Of a DNA stretch of 64,000 nt, positions 34,310 through 47,140 are shown in pieces. Positions within the stretch are counted from its first letter, which is position 1. Every line of letters begins with the position of its first letter. The stretch is from Pontederia crassipes (Eukaryota > Streptophyta > Magnoliopsida > Commelinales > Pontederiaceae): contig CM060198.1 in NCBI GenBank assembly GCA_030549335.1, forward strand, positions 49,813,353-49,877,352, written 5' to 3'. Under the pieces are notes generated by a model. The model was not told where the DNA came from and did no database searches. It saw only the letters and a program-made list of their open reading frames with translations. The translations under genes were made by a program, and so were the position numbers.

Positions 34310-35550
34310 CCGGTTGTATCTTTTCCCTTTTCTTTATTTTTATTTCTTTATTTTTCCCTTTTATTGAATATGTATCACTTTTCCTTGTTGGCTTAACACT
34401 GAGGATAGTGTCTAGTTCAAGCTTGGGGGAGTTTGCATTTCATGCATTGCATTTTCCCTTATTTTTCTTTTTATTTGCTTATGTTTGCATGTATTTCTAA
34501 AAATCCAAAAAAAGTGAAAAATTGAAAAATTTCCCAAAAATACCATTGCATGCATTTATTTTTGCTATCATCTTACAAACTCTTGTCTTATTGTTTTAAT
34601 TATCTTTAAGTAAAAGTTCAAAGACATGTCGTTAACTAATGAAATTTAAATGCTTTTCTTTCTTATCACGTGCTATTTTAGTATCAAACTTATGGATTGT
34701 GTGCCTATGCTAAATAGAATTATGAATGACTAGATGACAAAATCATATTCATGCCTTCTTATTTATTTCTTTTAAGTCTTGATAGTAGTAGCATTCTTAT
34801 TGACCATACCAAGTACTTTTTGAGCTTATAAAAATATAAAAGTGATAAAAAGAAGGGTGAGTTAAACCCCAATAATAAAAGAAAAAAAAGAATAAAGTTA
34901 TGTGTAGGTACAAAAGTGTTATCCGGAACCAAGGTGTGTTCGGGTAATTAGATCTGTAGGGGTTTATGCCTGGCGACCTATTGGCAATTGCTCTGGAATC
35001 CGCCGATCGAAAATCCGCGACATGGACCATCTTGTGAAATACGGAGAAGCACCGGAGTAGTAAATCATGGCTAAGTTCGAAATCTTCATTCAGAACCTTG
35101 GTTGTTCGGGCAAGTAAACACGAGGGGTGCCTTATCACCTGTTGCCCTAAGGCCATTTGGTCTGGGAGTCATAGTCCAAAGCTCGCTACATGGACTTCCT
35201 TGTGCAATCCTGCTTGAAGATTAGAACTTTTAAAATGATTGAAAATAAAAGTGAAAAAAGGTTTAAACTCAATTAGTACTTATGTGTTCAATATTAATGC
35301 TATTATTTGATAGACAATTTATTTTTGTACAAGGCTGAATTTGAGATTATTTAAATTTGTGTAGCATTCAGAACCTCTATGAAGCTAAGTGCATGGAAAA
35401 TTATAAGATGTTGAGTAATAGGTGTGCAGAAGAACTGTGTGAGAAAATTAGTAAGTTGACAATGTGGAGGCTACGATGGAACCCTTGTTCTTGAGCCTTG
35501 CTTTTGCATTTTTGCTTGAGGACAAGCAAGACTTTAAGCTTGGGAAAGTT
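34310..35550 (+). other. 3' non-coding region and polypurine tract of the Athila-like element
   Basis: No supported coding sequence. It ends with GGACAAGCAAGACTTTAAGC then TTGGGAAAGTT directly before the LTR. This is the Athila/Tat-style polypurine tract position. A similar GCTTGGGGGAGT lies at 34422. Confidence 0.6.
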
Positions 35551-37387
35551 TGATGCATGCAAAATACAACATATTTTAGATTATTATTTTAGTTAATTTT
35601 TCTATAATTTGATCATGGCATGCATCATTTTAGACCATTTTTAGTCCTAATATCGGATTTATCAATTTTAATTATTAATTCTCTGAATATTTTAATTGTG
35701 GATGGATTTACTTAATTTTTATAACTATTTTGCAGGCAAGCCGAATTAACGGATGGATCGGCCGTAAACCACATTATTTGGTCGAGATGATCACAGCCAG
35801 CCATGGCGTAAAAGTAACATGTCTGACTTCTTTTGGGGGTAAAAGAAATGACGTAAAGATAAAATGAGTCATCATTTTGGCCGAGATTCGAAGAAAGGGG
35901 TAAAGATATGTTATCATTTTGGTCGTAATGGCGAGAAAAACCTATTGTTATCGGCTGAGATACAAAGAAGAAGGGCGCAAAACATCGTAGAGATGGAGAT
36001 ATCGGCCGATAAATCACCAAAGATCTATCCGTAACCAAGGTGTATCGATCGAGAACTCCATTATCAGCCATCAAATCCAAAGTTTTATCCGTATTGGCCG
36101 AGAACTCTAACTAATCTTGTGCAAAACATCACTCGTATTAAGTTTATCGGCCGCAAAAGAGTCCAAGGTTTATCTTAACCAGTTTATCAAGCGGCCATCC
36201 TTGGTCGCAAACTAGATTTTGTGGCCGAGATTTGCAGAAGATATCATCAGGTGCAAAACGAAGTGGATAGAGTTTATCGGCCGTGAAACTTTTATCATTA
36301 AATATGTTTTATCTTAGCCAAATTTAAAGTTGGCCGTATGATTTTATCGACTGTGATCTGCATGAAGCCTTTTCGCACCTATAAATACGTGAAGAAGCCA
36401 TCATCCTAAGGTGCTCTGAAGTTCTAGTTTTCTTCCACGACGAGTCGAGAGTCTGCAGGCTTCGATCGAAAGGAGAGAGGCGCGACAGCTGGAAGTTCGA
36501 GAGGCTATCCGACTGTCTGCACAAATTCGAGATCTCTACTTTTATTTTGGGTGTAATTCTTTCAATTTTTATAATTTGTATTTTATTATCTCTCCAGAAT
36601 TTCTAGGATGAACTCCATGTTTTTATATCTTTTATTTTAGGAGATCATTAATTGAAGGGAAATGTTTGGACCCTATTTTATTTGTTTTAAACTGTTTTTA
36701 TCAATTATTAATTATGCTTAATGCTTTTATATTAGTTAATTGAATTTTTGAATTAGGCTATACTAGTTTGTGGAGTGTTTAATTTCAGAATTCATTATAC
36801 TAATAATAATTGATTATTTAAAATTAATAATTGACATAAATTTGATAACTAGTGTGTGGAGAATCAAATTTGTGTGGTCTGTTAATCTATACCAGTTTGT
36901 GGAGTGATTAATAGTCCAGGGAATCCAATTTAATGCATCTTAATTTTAATATGATTTGATGGGATGCTAGTTTGTGGAGACTTCAATTCTTATTAAATTA
37001 AGATAGTTTAATTTGCATACTTAGATTGAGGGGATGCCAGTTTGTAGAGACCGCAATTTAATCATGTCAAGTTAATAATTTAGGGAGACTCTAATCCATC
37101 ATTAAAGATTAAATTTATCTTTTATAGTTCAAATATTTATTCTGATCTATTTTCATCCTAAGACCAACTTCAACACCATTATCTTATCTTTATCTTATTT
37201 TCTTTATTTTTACAAAACATATTTCTAAAATCCATGTTTTTTCTTATCTCTTATTAATTTATAAATTCAGATATTTTATTAATAATATTCCTCATGGGTT
37301 CGACACTCTTACTCCTATTTTCTATATTACTTGAGCGATTAGTGCACTTGGTAGCGATTTTATTCTGCTACATCATTTTTCGCATCA
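35551..37387 (+). repeat. 3' LTR of the Athila-like element
   Basis: 1837 bp from TGATGCATGC to TTCGCATCA, closely similar to the 5' LTR with scattered substitutions and small indels. Confidence 0.92.
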
Positions 37388-37439
37388 GAAGGCGACTGAG
37401 CTCCCCCACTTGCGACTAAGTGCGTCTGCAATTGAGTTC

Positions 37440-39364
37440 GTCTTATCAGGGTGGTAATTAATGATAAACTCATAGTCCTTTAAGAATTCCATCCACCTTC
37501 GTTGTCACATATTGAGTTCCCACTGAGAGAAGACATATTTGAGGCTCTTGTGATCGGTGAACACTTCAAACTGTACTCCATAAAGATATTGTCTCCAAGT
37601 CTTCAATGCAAAAACTATTGCTGCCGATTCAAGATCATGAGTTGGGTAGTTCACCTCATGCTTCTTCGCTGCTTGTTTGCATATGTGACTATCTTGCCAT
37701 GTTGCATGAGCACACAACCCAATCCTATACCATGTACACCACATACCCGTCAGTACCTTTCGGAATAGTAAGTACGAGTGCGGCAGTCAACCTAGCCTTC
37801 AACTCTTGGAAATGGTCTTCGCATTTCTATGTTCATATATATTTCACACCCTTTTTCGTTAGATTCGTCAAGGGGGATGCAATCTTTGAAAAGTCCTTGA
37901 TGAACCTACGGTAATAACCTGCCAATTCGAGAAAACTATGGATTTTTGTAGCATGCTTTGGCCTTGGCCAGTGAGATACCACTTCTACTTTGGAAGGATT
38001 CACAGAAGTACCCTTGTTTGATATTATGTGTCCAAGAAACATAATCTGTTCGAGCCAAAACTCGCACTTTGATAGCTTACCATATAACTTGTGTTGTCTT
38101 AGTTTCTCCAAAGCAATCTTCAGATGTTCCTTATGCTGTTTGGGCTTTTTGAATAAATCAGAATATCATCTACAAAGACAATGACAAACTGGTCCAAGTA
38201 CAGTCTCGACACCCAATTCATGAGATCCATGAAAGCTGCAGGAGCATTCGTCAGTCCAAAAGGCATCACCAAGAATTCATAGTGACTGTACATTGATCGG
38301 AAAGCCATCTTCTGTACATCTTCTTTGGCAACTTTAAGCTGGTGGTACCCACTTCGTAAATCAATTTTAGAGAATACTGCGACATTGGATAGTTAATCGA
38401 AATGGTCATCGATCCGCGGTAAAGGGTACTTGTTCTTCATTGTTGTCTTGTTCAACATTCTGTAGTCAATACACAGTCTTAGAGAGTTGTCTTTCTTCTT
38501 GACAAAAAGTACTGGAGCACCCCAAGGAGATACACTGGCTTGATAAATCTCTTGTCTAAAAGTTCCTGAATTTGCTTCTTAAGCTCATGCATTTCAGCCG
38601 GTGCCATCCTGTAAGGGGCCTTCGAGATTGGGGCAGTGCCTGGAAGGAGATAAATTCGAAAATCAATCTCTCGTCATGGTGGCAGTCCGGAAATGTCCTC
38701 TGGAAAGACATCCGGGAACTCGCAAACTACATCCATGTTGTAATTGGGTTGTTGGGCCATCCGTCTTTACCACACTTGATAGAAAACATTGGCATCCTTT
38801 CTGTATCATCTTTTGTGCCTTCAACGCGGATATGATTACTTTTCCTTCTTTCCCGGTAGCACCTCGAACGGTGGCTTTGCGTCAACCTTGTGTGCCGATA
38901 ATTACCTTCTTTTGCTTACATAGAATGATTACATAATGGTAGGATAGCCAATCCATATCAAGAATCACATCGTAGTCCGTCATAGGAATTATTATCAAAT
39001 CTGTAGAGAAGTTCTTGCCTTCTATCGTCACTAGTACCTCAAGGAGGTACTTTGTGACGTGGAGCATTCCCATAGGAGTGATCACCTCCATAGGACGGTT
39101 TATGTCATGCATCGGTAAACTCAGAGTAGTAGCATAGTCTTTAGATATAAAAGAGTGTGATCCACCAATGGATAGTGTACCTCTGATGACCTCGCCATCC
39201 GCTGACAATGCATCTTCTTTCATGTGGAAGACTCTTCCTTGTACCAAGTTGTTTCCTCTTCTAGCACCACATGGAGCTGGGGCTTGATCATCTTTATTCT
39301 TAGTAGGACAGTCCCGAATGATATGCTCATGTTGGCCACAATGTAGGCAGACTCTAGCTTTCAT
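37440..39364 (-). pseudogene. gypsy-2 gag tail, protease, reverse transcriptase and RNase H
   Basis: On the - strand in order: zinc knuckle CLHCGQHEHIIRDC (about 39350); a protease region in which the expected D(S/T)GA site reads SIGGSHSFIS, so the catalytic Asp is lost; and the RT start ([16 protein letters not shown], about 38600). The RT palm follows ([44 protein letters not shown] with the catalytic DD kept), then the thumb (GYYRRFIKDFSKIASPLTNL) and RNase H ([30 protein letters not shown]). Frames change near 38120 and 37840 and stops occur. The frame breaks off near ADALSR, close to the Athila-like insertion at 37387. Confidence 0.9.
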
Positions 39365-39832
39365 CCTACATTACCCAATGTGAAATTTCTTGTAGTGTGG
39401 ATAGGCACCAGTGCCCTGCTCCTGTTGTTGAGGATATTGGAGCTGTTGACATTGGAGCTGAAGTTGAGGTTGCTTATGAAAATAATTTATTATCAAAATA
39501 AAAATTGTGGCAATTACTTATATTATTTGTCACAAAAGACATCTTCATAACAATCGCTAAACCATTATTGCCACGATATAAATTATTGGTGACAACAAAC
39601 TCATCAATACTTACAAAAATAATAATCATGACTCTAAATATGACTATTACCACGAACTAACATATTGTGATTATTAATTTATAGCTAAAAACCAATCGTA
39701 GCATTTAGAAACATCATACATCTTAGGAAATAGAATAACACTTACTTGACTTTAGGTGGCGCGGTGACTACTCGTGGCACTTGCACATGTACCATAACGT
39801 CACCCAATAGGACATAAGAATGCCTTGGCTTA
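39365..39832 (-). other. gypsy-2 gag region replaced by AT-rich sequence
   Basis: Gag should lie here but only its zinc knuckle remains. About 300 bp (39475-39760) is AT-rich and holds repeated TTGTGGCAA / TTGCCAC / TTGGTGACAA phrases. It could be a deletion filled by a small unclassified insertion. Confidence 0.45.
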
Positions 39833-39845
39833 GGCTCTGATACCT
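39833..39845 (-). other. gypsy-2 primer binding site
   Basis: On the - strand AGGTATCAGAGCC lies just after the 5' LTR and is complementary to initiator tRNA-Met with one change. Confidence 0.8.
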
Positions 39846-39848
39846 AAA

Positions 39849-41684
39849 TGTAACGCCCCCAAATCACAGCCCGTCACATGACAAAAATACGCTTTGAGGA
39901 CGCTATAAATCATCCTTGCATATGCATCATGTTGACAAAAAACATGACTGGTCAACTCATATCAAATTAAAGCGAAAGACTAATCATCATTAATTAATAC
40001 TAAAAAGAGTATATCATCATAATATGTGGAAGGCTAGTAAAGAACTTGATATGAGTCCAAAGGAAACTAATACATCATTCTAATATGGGAAAAAGGAAAT
40101 CTATCCCATAATCTAAAGGGCTCAAAACACCCATGTGCAACCACCATGAGCTCGATCAATCACCATTGGCCAACCTCATCATTCGGACCTAGGCCTGTGT
40201 ATATGAAGACACACGGAAGATAAAACCTCCCTGTGAGTTTTGCAACCCAGTATGCAAATAAAATAAGACGATATAGAGATCATGATAATAGGCTGAATAG
40301 TAACTCATGGAACATCATCATAAGGATCATATAAGAAGAGTAACCAGAATCATGATCATAAAATGAATAAGCATAATCATGGCATAAAAATCAAGAGATC
40401 ATAATAAAAGTTCATCATATGAGTATTTTTTCTTCTTCTTGTTTCTTCATCTTATTATTCATCTCAGACTTATCATGAGTTATATTTCAACCCACGGGGA
40501 GGCCTGCCTCAACCCATCCAACATCATCATAACTAGCAGAGCCAGCCCCATATCTGATCGTAGTCAATCCATATCTGACCGAAGTCAGCCCATACCTGAT
40601 CATTACTAGTTCATCATAAAAAGAGCTCTCCATTTAACGTTTTTCATCTTTTATCTTGCATCTTATAATTAATCTTTATTAGGACTTAAATCAAGACTGC
40701 AAGATAAGATCATGAAGAGTAAATCAGCAGCATTAACGATATAATTATCATCATAATCAAGATCTCGAGTAAATACATGAATCAGGGATCAAAGATCATA
40801 AAAATCATCGTAGTAGCATCGGAATCGGGACCGAGTAAGGGTGGAACCTGGGCAGAGTTCATTGAATATTATTCACGAAAAATTTGGGTAAACACGGGCC
40901 GGGTTCAGGTCATACCCGGGCCGGGTCGGGTCATCATCGAGTCAAGGCAGCCGTCGCACCCGACCGCTTTGTCGTGGGTGGAACTCGAGCTAGGTCATCT
41001 TCAATCTGAGCCGGATTCGCCTAGTTACAGAGCTCTGAGAGCGTCGGCAATGGAGGATCCGGGTCGAGTTCTTGGAACTTGGTCCGAGCACATCATAATC
41101 CAGGCCGGATAATGAGGAACCCATACCGGGTTCATCTTGCGGAAAAAGATTGCGTCGCGCAATATGATTGTCGATCGATTTTTCGGTGAGTGTCAGTCAT
41201 AAGCAACATTAACATCATAAAGTTAAGGGTAGACACCCAGAAACATTAACATCATGCATTAAGTCCTAGAATCATGAGTCTACGACGAATCCACTTTATT
41301 CACATACCTCAAAACTTTTATCCAAAAACTAATCCGCTCGTACTCTTCTTCCTCTTCCCCGTCCTCTTCCTCTTCTTTCGGTTGTTCCCCTCTATCCAGG
41401 AGCATCGTCCACACCCTCTGGTTCCTCTCCCGTCGTCCGACAGCAACTCGGCGTGAGATGAGGAGATAAAGGCGCACGAAAAATGGGAGAAAACTAGGGC
41501 TAGCTTGCAAGGAGAAAAAGGGGCTGATTTGTTTAATTTGGCCTCATATTTATAGGGAAAGGAATCAAAGTTTTGGTTGGAAACAACTTTACTTCAAATT
41601 TGTTTCAGATTTTTATCTTTTTCCTATTTTTATCTTCTTTGATTTGGTTTCATCCTATCTTCTTTTTAAATCTCGACCGTTACA
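39849..41684 (-). repeat. 5' LTR of gypsy-2
   Basis: It runs from TGTAAC to GTTACA on the + strand, a perfect 6-bp inverted pair (1836 bp), followed by the TGCTC duplication. It shows the uninterrupted site (AGTAAAGAAC, about 40035) that CACTA-2 uses in the other LTR. Confidence 0.92.
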
Positions 41685-41689
41685 TGCTC

Positions 41690-43946
41690 GGTCCTTGGCT
41701 TCATGGGGATTGATTCTAGCGGAATCAACATATGAATCGCCTGCAATAAAAGAGTCAACTGTTGCGATAGCTGCTGCGACACCTCCTGCAGTACTTCTTG
41801 CGATATCTGCTGCAATAGTTGTGTCACATCAGGTGTTGTGGATGAGCTCGGAGTAGATGGCCCCGCTTGCATATCCTCCACTCCTCTTAGGTACTTGAGT
41901 GGCTATGCATAGGCCACGAATGTATCATCCTCGTGTCGTGCCGGCCACCTCATCCGAAACAGCAGGGTTCTCGATGAAATAGAAAAAATATACAATCATA
42001 TAAACATCAATTATATATTATATAATTATATAACATTAAAAAATATATAAATATAAGGTGTTATATAAATTAAAAACATGAATCGCTTTCGAGATAGGTC
42101 ACCTGAGTACTAGGATCATCTCTGTACTTCTCAACCATCTTTTCATTTTATGCATCCTAAAAAATTTAAACATTGCGCATTGAAAAAATCATTTGTACTA
42201 TCGTCACCAACCAAGTGAACACATGATGAGACTTACCAGAATTCTACGAGTAGTGGGCGTGACTAACTTGTTGGTCTTCTGGCTCTTATGTGTGGCCTCA
42301 TAGACCACACGAAAGTCCACAGGACTGCCTTGTTTCTCCACCTGCAATAAAATTTCAAATTTTATAAAATATGCATAAGGTAAAAGTTTGATTATTCTAT
42401 TTTGTATCTATAGTACCATGCGACGTCGATGCTCATCAAATCGCATCGATCCGCCTGTGTGGATGTGGGCCTCGGCTTCGAAAATTAGTTAACTCACCTT
42501 TTCCGACTTTCTTTGCCATTGTTCATCTGTATGAACAGACTTTGAAAAATTATAAATTTAATAAAAGTAATTCAAATGTAAACTTACTTACCACTTCTTA
42601 CATAATGACTCCCACATTGGGCGTCTAATATGTCTTGGGCATCTTTGTATGCATTGCTCCAAAATGAGGGTAGTGGACGTGATGACCTTACGAAACTTAT
42701 ACAGTTAATTTCAGAGACGTTTCACAGCCACCTCCTCAGAAGCTCTTCGGATCCTACCCAAACTAAGATTCGGATGAAACTGATTTGCCTCTCAAATAAT
42801 ATTATAAAAGTTAGTAATTTTAAAATAATATAAAATAAATTATGTAACCCAAAAGAAGATTATATCGTAAATGCCCAAAAGATGTCATCCCGCACAGAAA
42901 CTGGGACATCTTTCAATGATCCTGCCCAGTCAAGCAAGTGGGAAAGAACAAGAGCACTGACATCCTACATGGTACTAGCGGGTATGAAAGTGGTCCTGCA
43001 ATTTAAAAAGAAGAATTAATTTTCAATGATAAGCAAAACAATAAAAAATCATTGAACTTATTTAACTTACGGCCGATCAATGTTGTTGATGGTGACCACC
43101 CCATTATCATGATGGTGACCACCCCATTATCTTGTAATTCCTTTTCATCAGTCGACGAAAAATCATCACCCGCTATAGCTAGGGTAGGTTGAGAAGGTCC
43201 GACATTGACGAACTCTAGTATGAAATAAATTATTAGTGCAATACCAAATTAAACTAATGATAATTAATGTATGTACAATAAAGTTCTCACCTCTAGTGAT
43301 ATCTATCGCTGCCTGACCCGTGGCAGTTTGCTCGTCATAATGTGACAAGTCGGGTGCTTGTGCTATCAGCGGCGTAACAACTTGCACTATTAAAAAATTA
43401 TTAATGTAATTAAATGAGAAATTTAATTTTAATAATAATAAATATATTACCTGGGGAAAGATGCTGCTCGCCAACGTTGGAATGTGGTGAAGCATCCGAT
43501 AATGTCGGCGCTGGCGTAGCAACTGTCATCATAAAAAAATACTTAAAATACTTGCATGTATTTGAATTTATGAAATATATAAAAAATAACTTGGTATGAC
43601 ATGTCGATCGACATCGTGCGATCGAGATATCCCGACTATGTGCCCCGTCGACGGTGGAGCAACTGTCACAATAACAAATAATTAGAACAATTGCATGTAT
43701 AAGATATATTAAATGCACAAGAAATAACCTGGAGTGATACGTGGAGACGACCCACCAATGGATCGTCTACTATGTGACGATTTGGCTACGTTCCCCATTG
43801 GTGGCGCGACACATTATTAAAAAATAATATAATTATTATAAGCAACTGACAATAAATACCTCACCTGGTGGTCGTGATGGCTCACTCATATGGAGTGAAC
43901 GCCTACAAGAGCGAGATGACCTAGAAGCTCGACCTCTAGAAACCAT
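41690..43946 (-). pseudogene. CACTA-1 second gene (Transposase_24/TNPA-like), multi-exon
   Basis: It starts at ATG 43946, 95 bp after the transposase stop. Exons I can support: 43946-43865 (basic, MVSRGRASRSSRS), about 43810-43729, 43662-43591, 43522-43451, 43380-43291, 43214-43071, a piece near 42960-42870 (GSLKDVPVSVRDDIFWAFT), 42341-42237 (EKQGSPVDFRVVYEATH) and about 41960-41690 (Gln-rich coiled segment LLQQISQEVLQEVSQQLSQQ). The later pieces resemble the plant transposase_24 family found as the second gene of CACTA elements, thought to bind the subterminal repeats. gypsy-2 cuts the last exon; the final codons (HIKIECPE, stop) are at 19541-19517. One splice acceptor and one exon frame look damaged. 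Confidence 0.7.
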
Positions 43947-44040
43947 ACCTAAAAAAAACACGAAACTTGTGTTATTATTATATTTAGTTTATAAAGTTAG
44001 AAACACATAATTTTACAAATTATTAAAATAACTATGTGAT

Positions 44041-47000
44041 TCATTCGATTGTTTCGTATTCTGATTCATTTTTGTCATCTCCATCATCATCGCTATAATC
44101 TTGATTCGAGTCACCGTCAATGAAATTGTCAATGTTCACTTCTAGAAGGTCACTTGAATTGAACTCTTCCATTCGCTCAGTGTCATCGACTAATTGAATA
44201 TTTTTAATACTCGATCTTCTTGATGTAATAATCTACAGATATATCACTGTATATGGATGATGTTTTATGATCATCTACCATTATTTTCACTAAGAATAGT
44301 CTACTTCTCACTTTGCATGATGCCCACCATTCATCCTTGGTTCTTTTCAATGGATATTGTGTAGCACACTTGTTGCACTTGTTCTGGCAATACAAATGAA
44401 TCGTATGAGTGAAGTCTCGATCGAGAATTAATATCCACCAATTTAAACTTTTGATCGATCCGAACTCCTTTCTCTGAATCGAACCAATGACATTTTAGCA
44501 CCAGGACTTTGTTCAATTTCCCCAAATAAGAAACTCTATGATGTCTTCTGCATGGAATCTATATCCATTAACTATGATGCCATAGTAGCTAAAAACCTAT
44601 TTCTTCGGTCCATGACCTAAATCTCAAATTTTTATGTTTGCGACTGAGCCATTAATAACCTACAAGAAAAATAACTAAAAATTAATTAAAAGATATAAAT
44701 AATAGTAATAATTATAAACAATTGAAAATAATTCTCACTTCACATCTCAATCAATTGACAAAATGTTCGTCTCATAGTTTCAATAATTCATCGTCTAAAC
44801 TAACAGATTGATTTGTCACTATAATTTTTCAAATTTCCTGAATTCATAATTGTCAAATAATGAAATCAAGTACTAATAATGAATTTTAAATTTTATAACA
44901 TATTGAAATAAATAGTCTTACTCAAGATACGACGTCGCTTCACTACAATTTGCAAGGACATAATTCTCAACGATGGTGAGATCTCTGTCACTCAATATAA
45001 TTTTGCGTCCTGTACCAAGAAGCCGACATGGGTACTTGAAGATGGATAAAGTATTTATATTAACTTCTCCTTCACCACGTCATCGTTTCTGGAAACTTGC
45101 ATGTCTCATGATTGTATGTATGGCTCAAAGTACATTGAAGTGAAGTTTGACATAGCCTTTGATCTTTGCCTTCCTTTTCAAATATAACATGCACCTTTCG
45201 AAAGGATACATCCATCGACATTGAATTGGGCCTGCAACTTTTGTGTCATATGAAAGATGTACAATCAAGTGCTCCATCACATCAAAGAAAGAAGGTAAAA
45301 ATATCTTCTTAGTCTTGCACACGATAATCACAATAGAAGACTCTAACCAAGATATGTTTTCTTCCCGAATGGCGGATGCACAAAGCTCTTTAAAGTACAT
45401 AGATAACTCTATTAAAATTTCCTATTTGGCCTTTGGAAAAAGTTCTTTAAAGGCAATTGGGAGTAGACTTTGGATAAAAATATGACAATCATGACTATTC
45501 ATCCCATGTATCTTCCCGTTTTCTAGATTAGCAATGAGATATGTTTTATGCATATCCATCGGGAAATTTCAATTGCTTGACCCGTTCGAAAACCACTTTT
45601 CTTTGATTATTTTCAAGGTTGTAAGTAGCTTTTGGCCTTTTTCATTTATCATTATGAAGATAAATGATATCTAGCTCTGGTCTTCTTCATATAACTTTCA
45701 TGTCTTCATGCACTTGTATGCCATCTTTTGTTCTTCCTTTAACATCCATAATAGTGTTGAAGATGTTGTCAAATACATTCTTCTCCACATGCGTGACGTC
45801 CAAGTTATGTCATACTAAGTTTGAATACCAATAAGGCAACTCCCAAAAAATACTTCTTTTCTCCCAATTATGTTCATTTCCAAACTCAATTTGCTTGTAA
45901 GAACCGACTTTCAACCCGAATCAGACTTCATTAAGTTTGTTTACTTGCTCTAGCACTTCTTGTCTCGTCAAATAACTTGGAGGCAATGTGTACTCGGTTG
46001 TATTCTTTTTAAATAAGTTTCGATTGCAACGCATCGAATTCTCCATTGGTAAAAACATTCTATCACAATCAAACCAGCAAACTTTCCTACTGTTTTTCAA
46101 ATAAAATGATTTTATATCCTTTCCACATATGGGACAAGCAAGTTTACCTTTTGTGCTCCAACAACTCAGCATTTCATATGCTGGAAAATCACTTATGGTC
46201 CACATTAATGCGACTCTCATAATGAAATTTTTCTTCTTAGATTTATCATAAGTAACCATGCTATCCTCCCACAACATGTTGAGTTAATCAATCAAAGGTC
46301 TTAAGTAAACATCTAAACTTTTACTAAGAGATCGAGGACCTGGGATCATACAGGTAAGAAATATGTTCTCTCATCTCATACACATGCTTGGAGGAAAATT
46401 ATAAGGTGTCACAAAAACCGGCTAACATGAATAAGCAGTGCCTGCCTCATGAGCAAAATGGGTTGAATCCATCGGTGCAAAGTCCTAATCTAACATTGCA
46501 TGACTCTGCTGAAAAAGTCGGATGAAGTGCATCAAATCGCTTCAATGCCTCAGCATCTGAAGGGTATGTAATGAAATTTTGATCATCACATGCCCCGTCT
46601 CTGTGCCACCTCATAAATGATACAATTTTCTCATAAAGAAATAGTCGTTGCAGTCTTAGAACTATGAGAAAGTATTGGAACATTGCATTTGCCACATTTT
46701 TTTGAACTTTGAGAATTCTTTCTCGTCTTGTATCTGGGCTCACCACAAATAGAACAACTGATAAGTGAGATGTTTTCCTTGTAATACAACATACAATGAT
46801 GATATTACAACCCTAAATCTCTCATCATTCTTTTGCACTTGTAAAATTTTCTTGGTAACTTCTCTGAAACTAGAAGTACAATCTTAATAATGGCAATCAT
46901 CCGGTCAAAACAACTTTCGCTCATATTAAATTCTGATTTCAAGTTCATTAGTTGTGCCACTGCATAAAGTGTAGTTTGCTTTATGCATCCATCGCATAAA

Positions 47001-47140
47001 GATTCATCTGCTTCTTTGAGAAGGTTATAAAACTTAAAAGCCGAAGGATTCGGGTCTTCTTGAATGAATGTTTTGCTAATATTTTCTCCAAACGTTGCAT
47101 CTCGTATCATGTCCATGAGCGGATTGCTCGACTCTTCCAC
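44041..47140 (-). pseudogene. CACTA-1 TNP2-type transposase, broken
   Basis: On the - strand, in several frames, the order is that of a plant En/Spm transposase. An N-terminal part (SEFNMSESCFDRMIAII, LPRKFYKCKRMMRDLGL, 46800-47140) is followed by the TNP2 core (SFMRWHRDGACDDQNF, SCNVRLGLCTDGFNPF, 46447-46690; VALMWTISDFPAYEMLSCWS, KGKLACPICGKD, 45921-46277). DUF4218 is at 45125-45400 (PSFFDVMEHLIVHLS, RWMYPFERCM), DUF4216 at 44331-44525 (VLVLKCHWFDSEKGVRID), and an acidic tail (DSNQDYSDDDGDDKNESEYE) ends at TGA 44043-44041. The protein would cut and paste the element at its inverted repeats. Frameshifts and stops between the blocks make it inactive. Confidence 0.9.

Larger units (their letters stand above)
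25457..37387 (+). mobile_element. Athila-like LTR retrotransposon without pol, nested in gypsy-2
   Basis: Two long LTRs (25457-27283 and 35551-37387) begin TGATG and end CATCA; the right one has the full TGATGC/GCATCA pair. They look closely similar. The flanks are TAAGG and GAAGG, a 5-bp duplication with one change. The primer site fits tRNA-Asp, as in the Athila/Tat branch of Ty3/gypsy. The interior carries a gag gene and an ORF-1-like gene but no protease, RT, RNase H or integrase that I can find, so it would depend on another element's enzymes. Confidence 0.88.
19542..41684 (-). mobile_element. gypsy-2: Ty3/gypsy chromovirus with two nested elements
   Basis: Two LTRs (19542-24458 and 39849-41684) face the same way on the - strand. 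The element is flanked on both sides by TGCTC, a perfect 5-bp target duplication. It has an initiator tRNA-Met primer site, a zinc knuckle, protease, RT, RNase H, integrase remnant and chromodomain. The last points to the Tekay/Del type of chromovirus. CACTA-2 sits in its 3' LTR and an Athila-like element in its pol gene. Most of gag and the N-terminal integrase are gone. Confidence 0.92.
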
